Source of the DNA: a bacterium ADurb.Bin374
GTDB taxonomy: Bacteria > Riflebacteria > Ozemobacteria > Ozemobacterales > Ozemobacteraceae
Direction of reading: 5' to 3'
Assembly (NCBI GenBank): GCA_002068715.1
Contig: MWAR01000182.1
Coordinates: 1 to 16,058 of the forward strand
DNA length: 16,058 nt
In this document: positions 15,885-16,058 of the stretch, in pieces
Layout of the letters: each line of letters starts with the position of its first letter
Position numbering within the stretch: position 1 is the stretch's first letter
Made by a program: the position numbers and the translations under genes
The notes under the pieces: model-generated
The model's input: only the letters and a program-made list of their open reading frames with translations
Told to the model about the DNA's origin: nothing
Database searches by the model: none

Positions 15885-16058
15885 ATGTCGATCTTGCGGG
15901 TTCACACGTTCATCGGCCGGACGGCCGTCGAGGGGCCGGGGACGCGGGCCTGCATCTGGGTGCAGGGCTGCCCGATCAGATGCGCCGGCTGTTTCAATCC
16001 CGAGACGTGGCCGTTCGAAGACGGCACGGAGATGACCGTCGACGGTCTGTTCGAGAGG
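15885..16058 (+). CDS. Radical SAM activase-like protein, NrdG-like (N-terminal 58 residues only)
   Basis: Only the start is present; the frame runs through the window edge. The N-terminus has GPGTRACIWVQGCPIRCAGC, with the CX3CX2C cluster-binding cysteines at 29, 33 and 36, then FNPETWPF. This matches the 4Fe-4S single-cluster/NrdG group, whose best known member makes the glycyl radical of anaerobic ribonucleotide reductase using S-adenosylmethionine. Many relatives in this group serve other partners, so the exact role is open. The start is ATG 15885, with GAGG at 15869-15872, a longish 12-base gap. The ATG at 15877 is in another frame. No reductase gene is visible in the window. Confidence 0.82.
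   Translation, partial: MSILRVHTFIGRTAVEGPGTRACIWVQGCPIRCAGCFNPETWPFEDGTEMTVDGLFER

Noticed and set aside
1..16058. CRISPR array, tRNA, rRNA, integrase or transposase genes
   Set aside because: I looked for regularly spaced repeats, cloverleaf-like segments and recombinase motifs and saw none. Only dispersed palindromes were found.

Overview
The window is about 16 kb of GC-rich bacterial DNA. GGAGG-type ribosome binding sites sit 5 to 8 bases before most starts. Sec signal peptides without lipoboxes suggest a Gram-negative cell plan. A gene start resembling the anaerobic ribonucleotide reductase activase (NrdG) points to anaerobic or facultative metabolism. The lineage cannot be named from this sequence alone. 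Dispersed intergenic palindromes of a kind seen in many uncultured bacteria fit an environmental genome.

Positions 1-4836, minus strand, form a two-gene signalling operon. It is read first through a response regulator fused to a class III nucleotide cyclase (4836-3769). It then continues through a very large soluble hybrid histidine kinase (3720 to beyond position 1) with an N-terminal PocR ligand-binding domain, four PAS domains, a kinase core and two receiver domains. Divergent from it is an orphan TupA-type tungstate-binding protein (5064-5915), closed by a strong hairpin shared with the convergent transporter gene.

Positions 6036-9904 hold an MFS/POT-like permease (minus), a 426-bp non-coding stretch with a palindromic repeat, an EamA/DMT permease (plus) and a small secreted protein of unknown family (minus).

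Positions 9905-12309 hold an unrecognised 12-helix membrane protein (minus), divergent from a secreted protein made of two related beta-rich halves (plus). A second EamA permease (13380-12454, minus) follows. Its stop codon lies inside a second copy of the palindromic repeat. Divergent from it is a secreted M3A zinc oligopeptidase (13531-15627), with a good terminator. The last 250 bases before the right edge are non-coding, rich in repeat-like sequence, and lead into a partial radical-SAM activase-like gene (15885 onward).

Most genes are single transcription units facing each other or back to back. The only clear operon is the cyclase/kinase pair. I see no CRISPR array, tRNA, rRNA, integrase or transposase. 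The points most worth checking are the altered cyclase active site, the PocR hybrid kinase paired with it, the repeat family, and the divergent membrane/secreted pair of unknown function.
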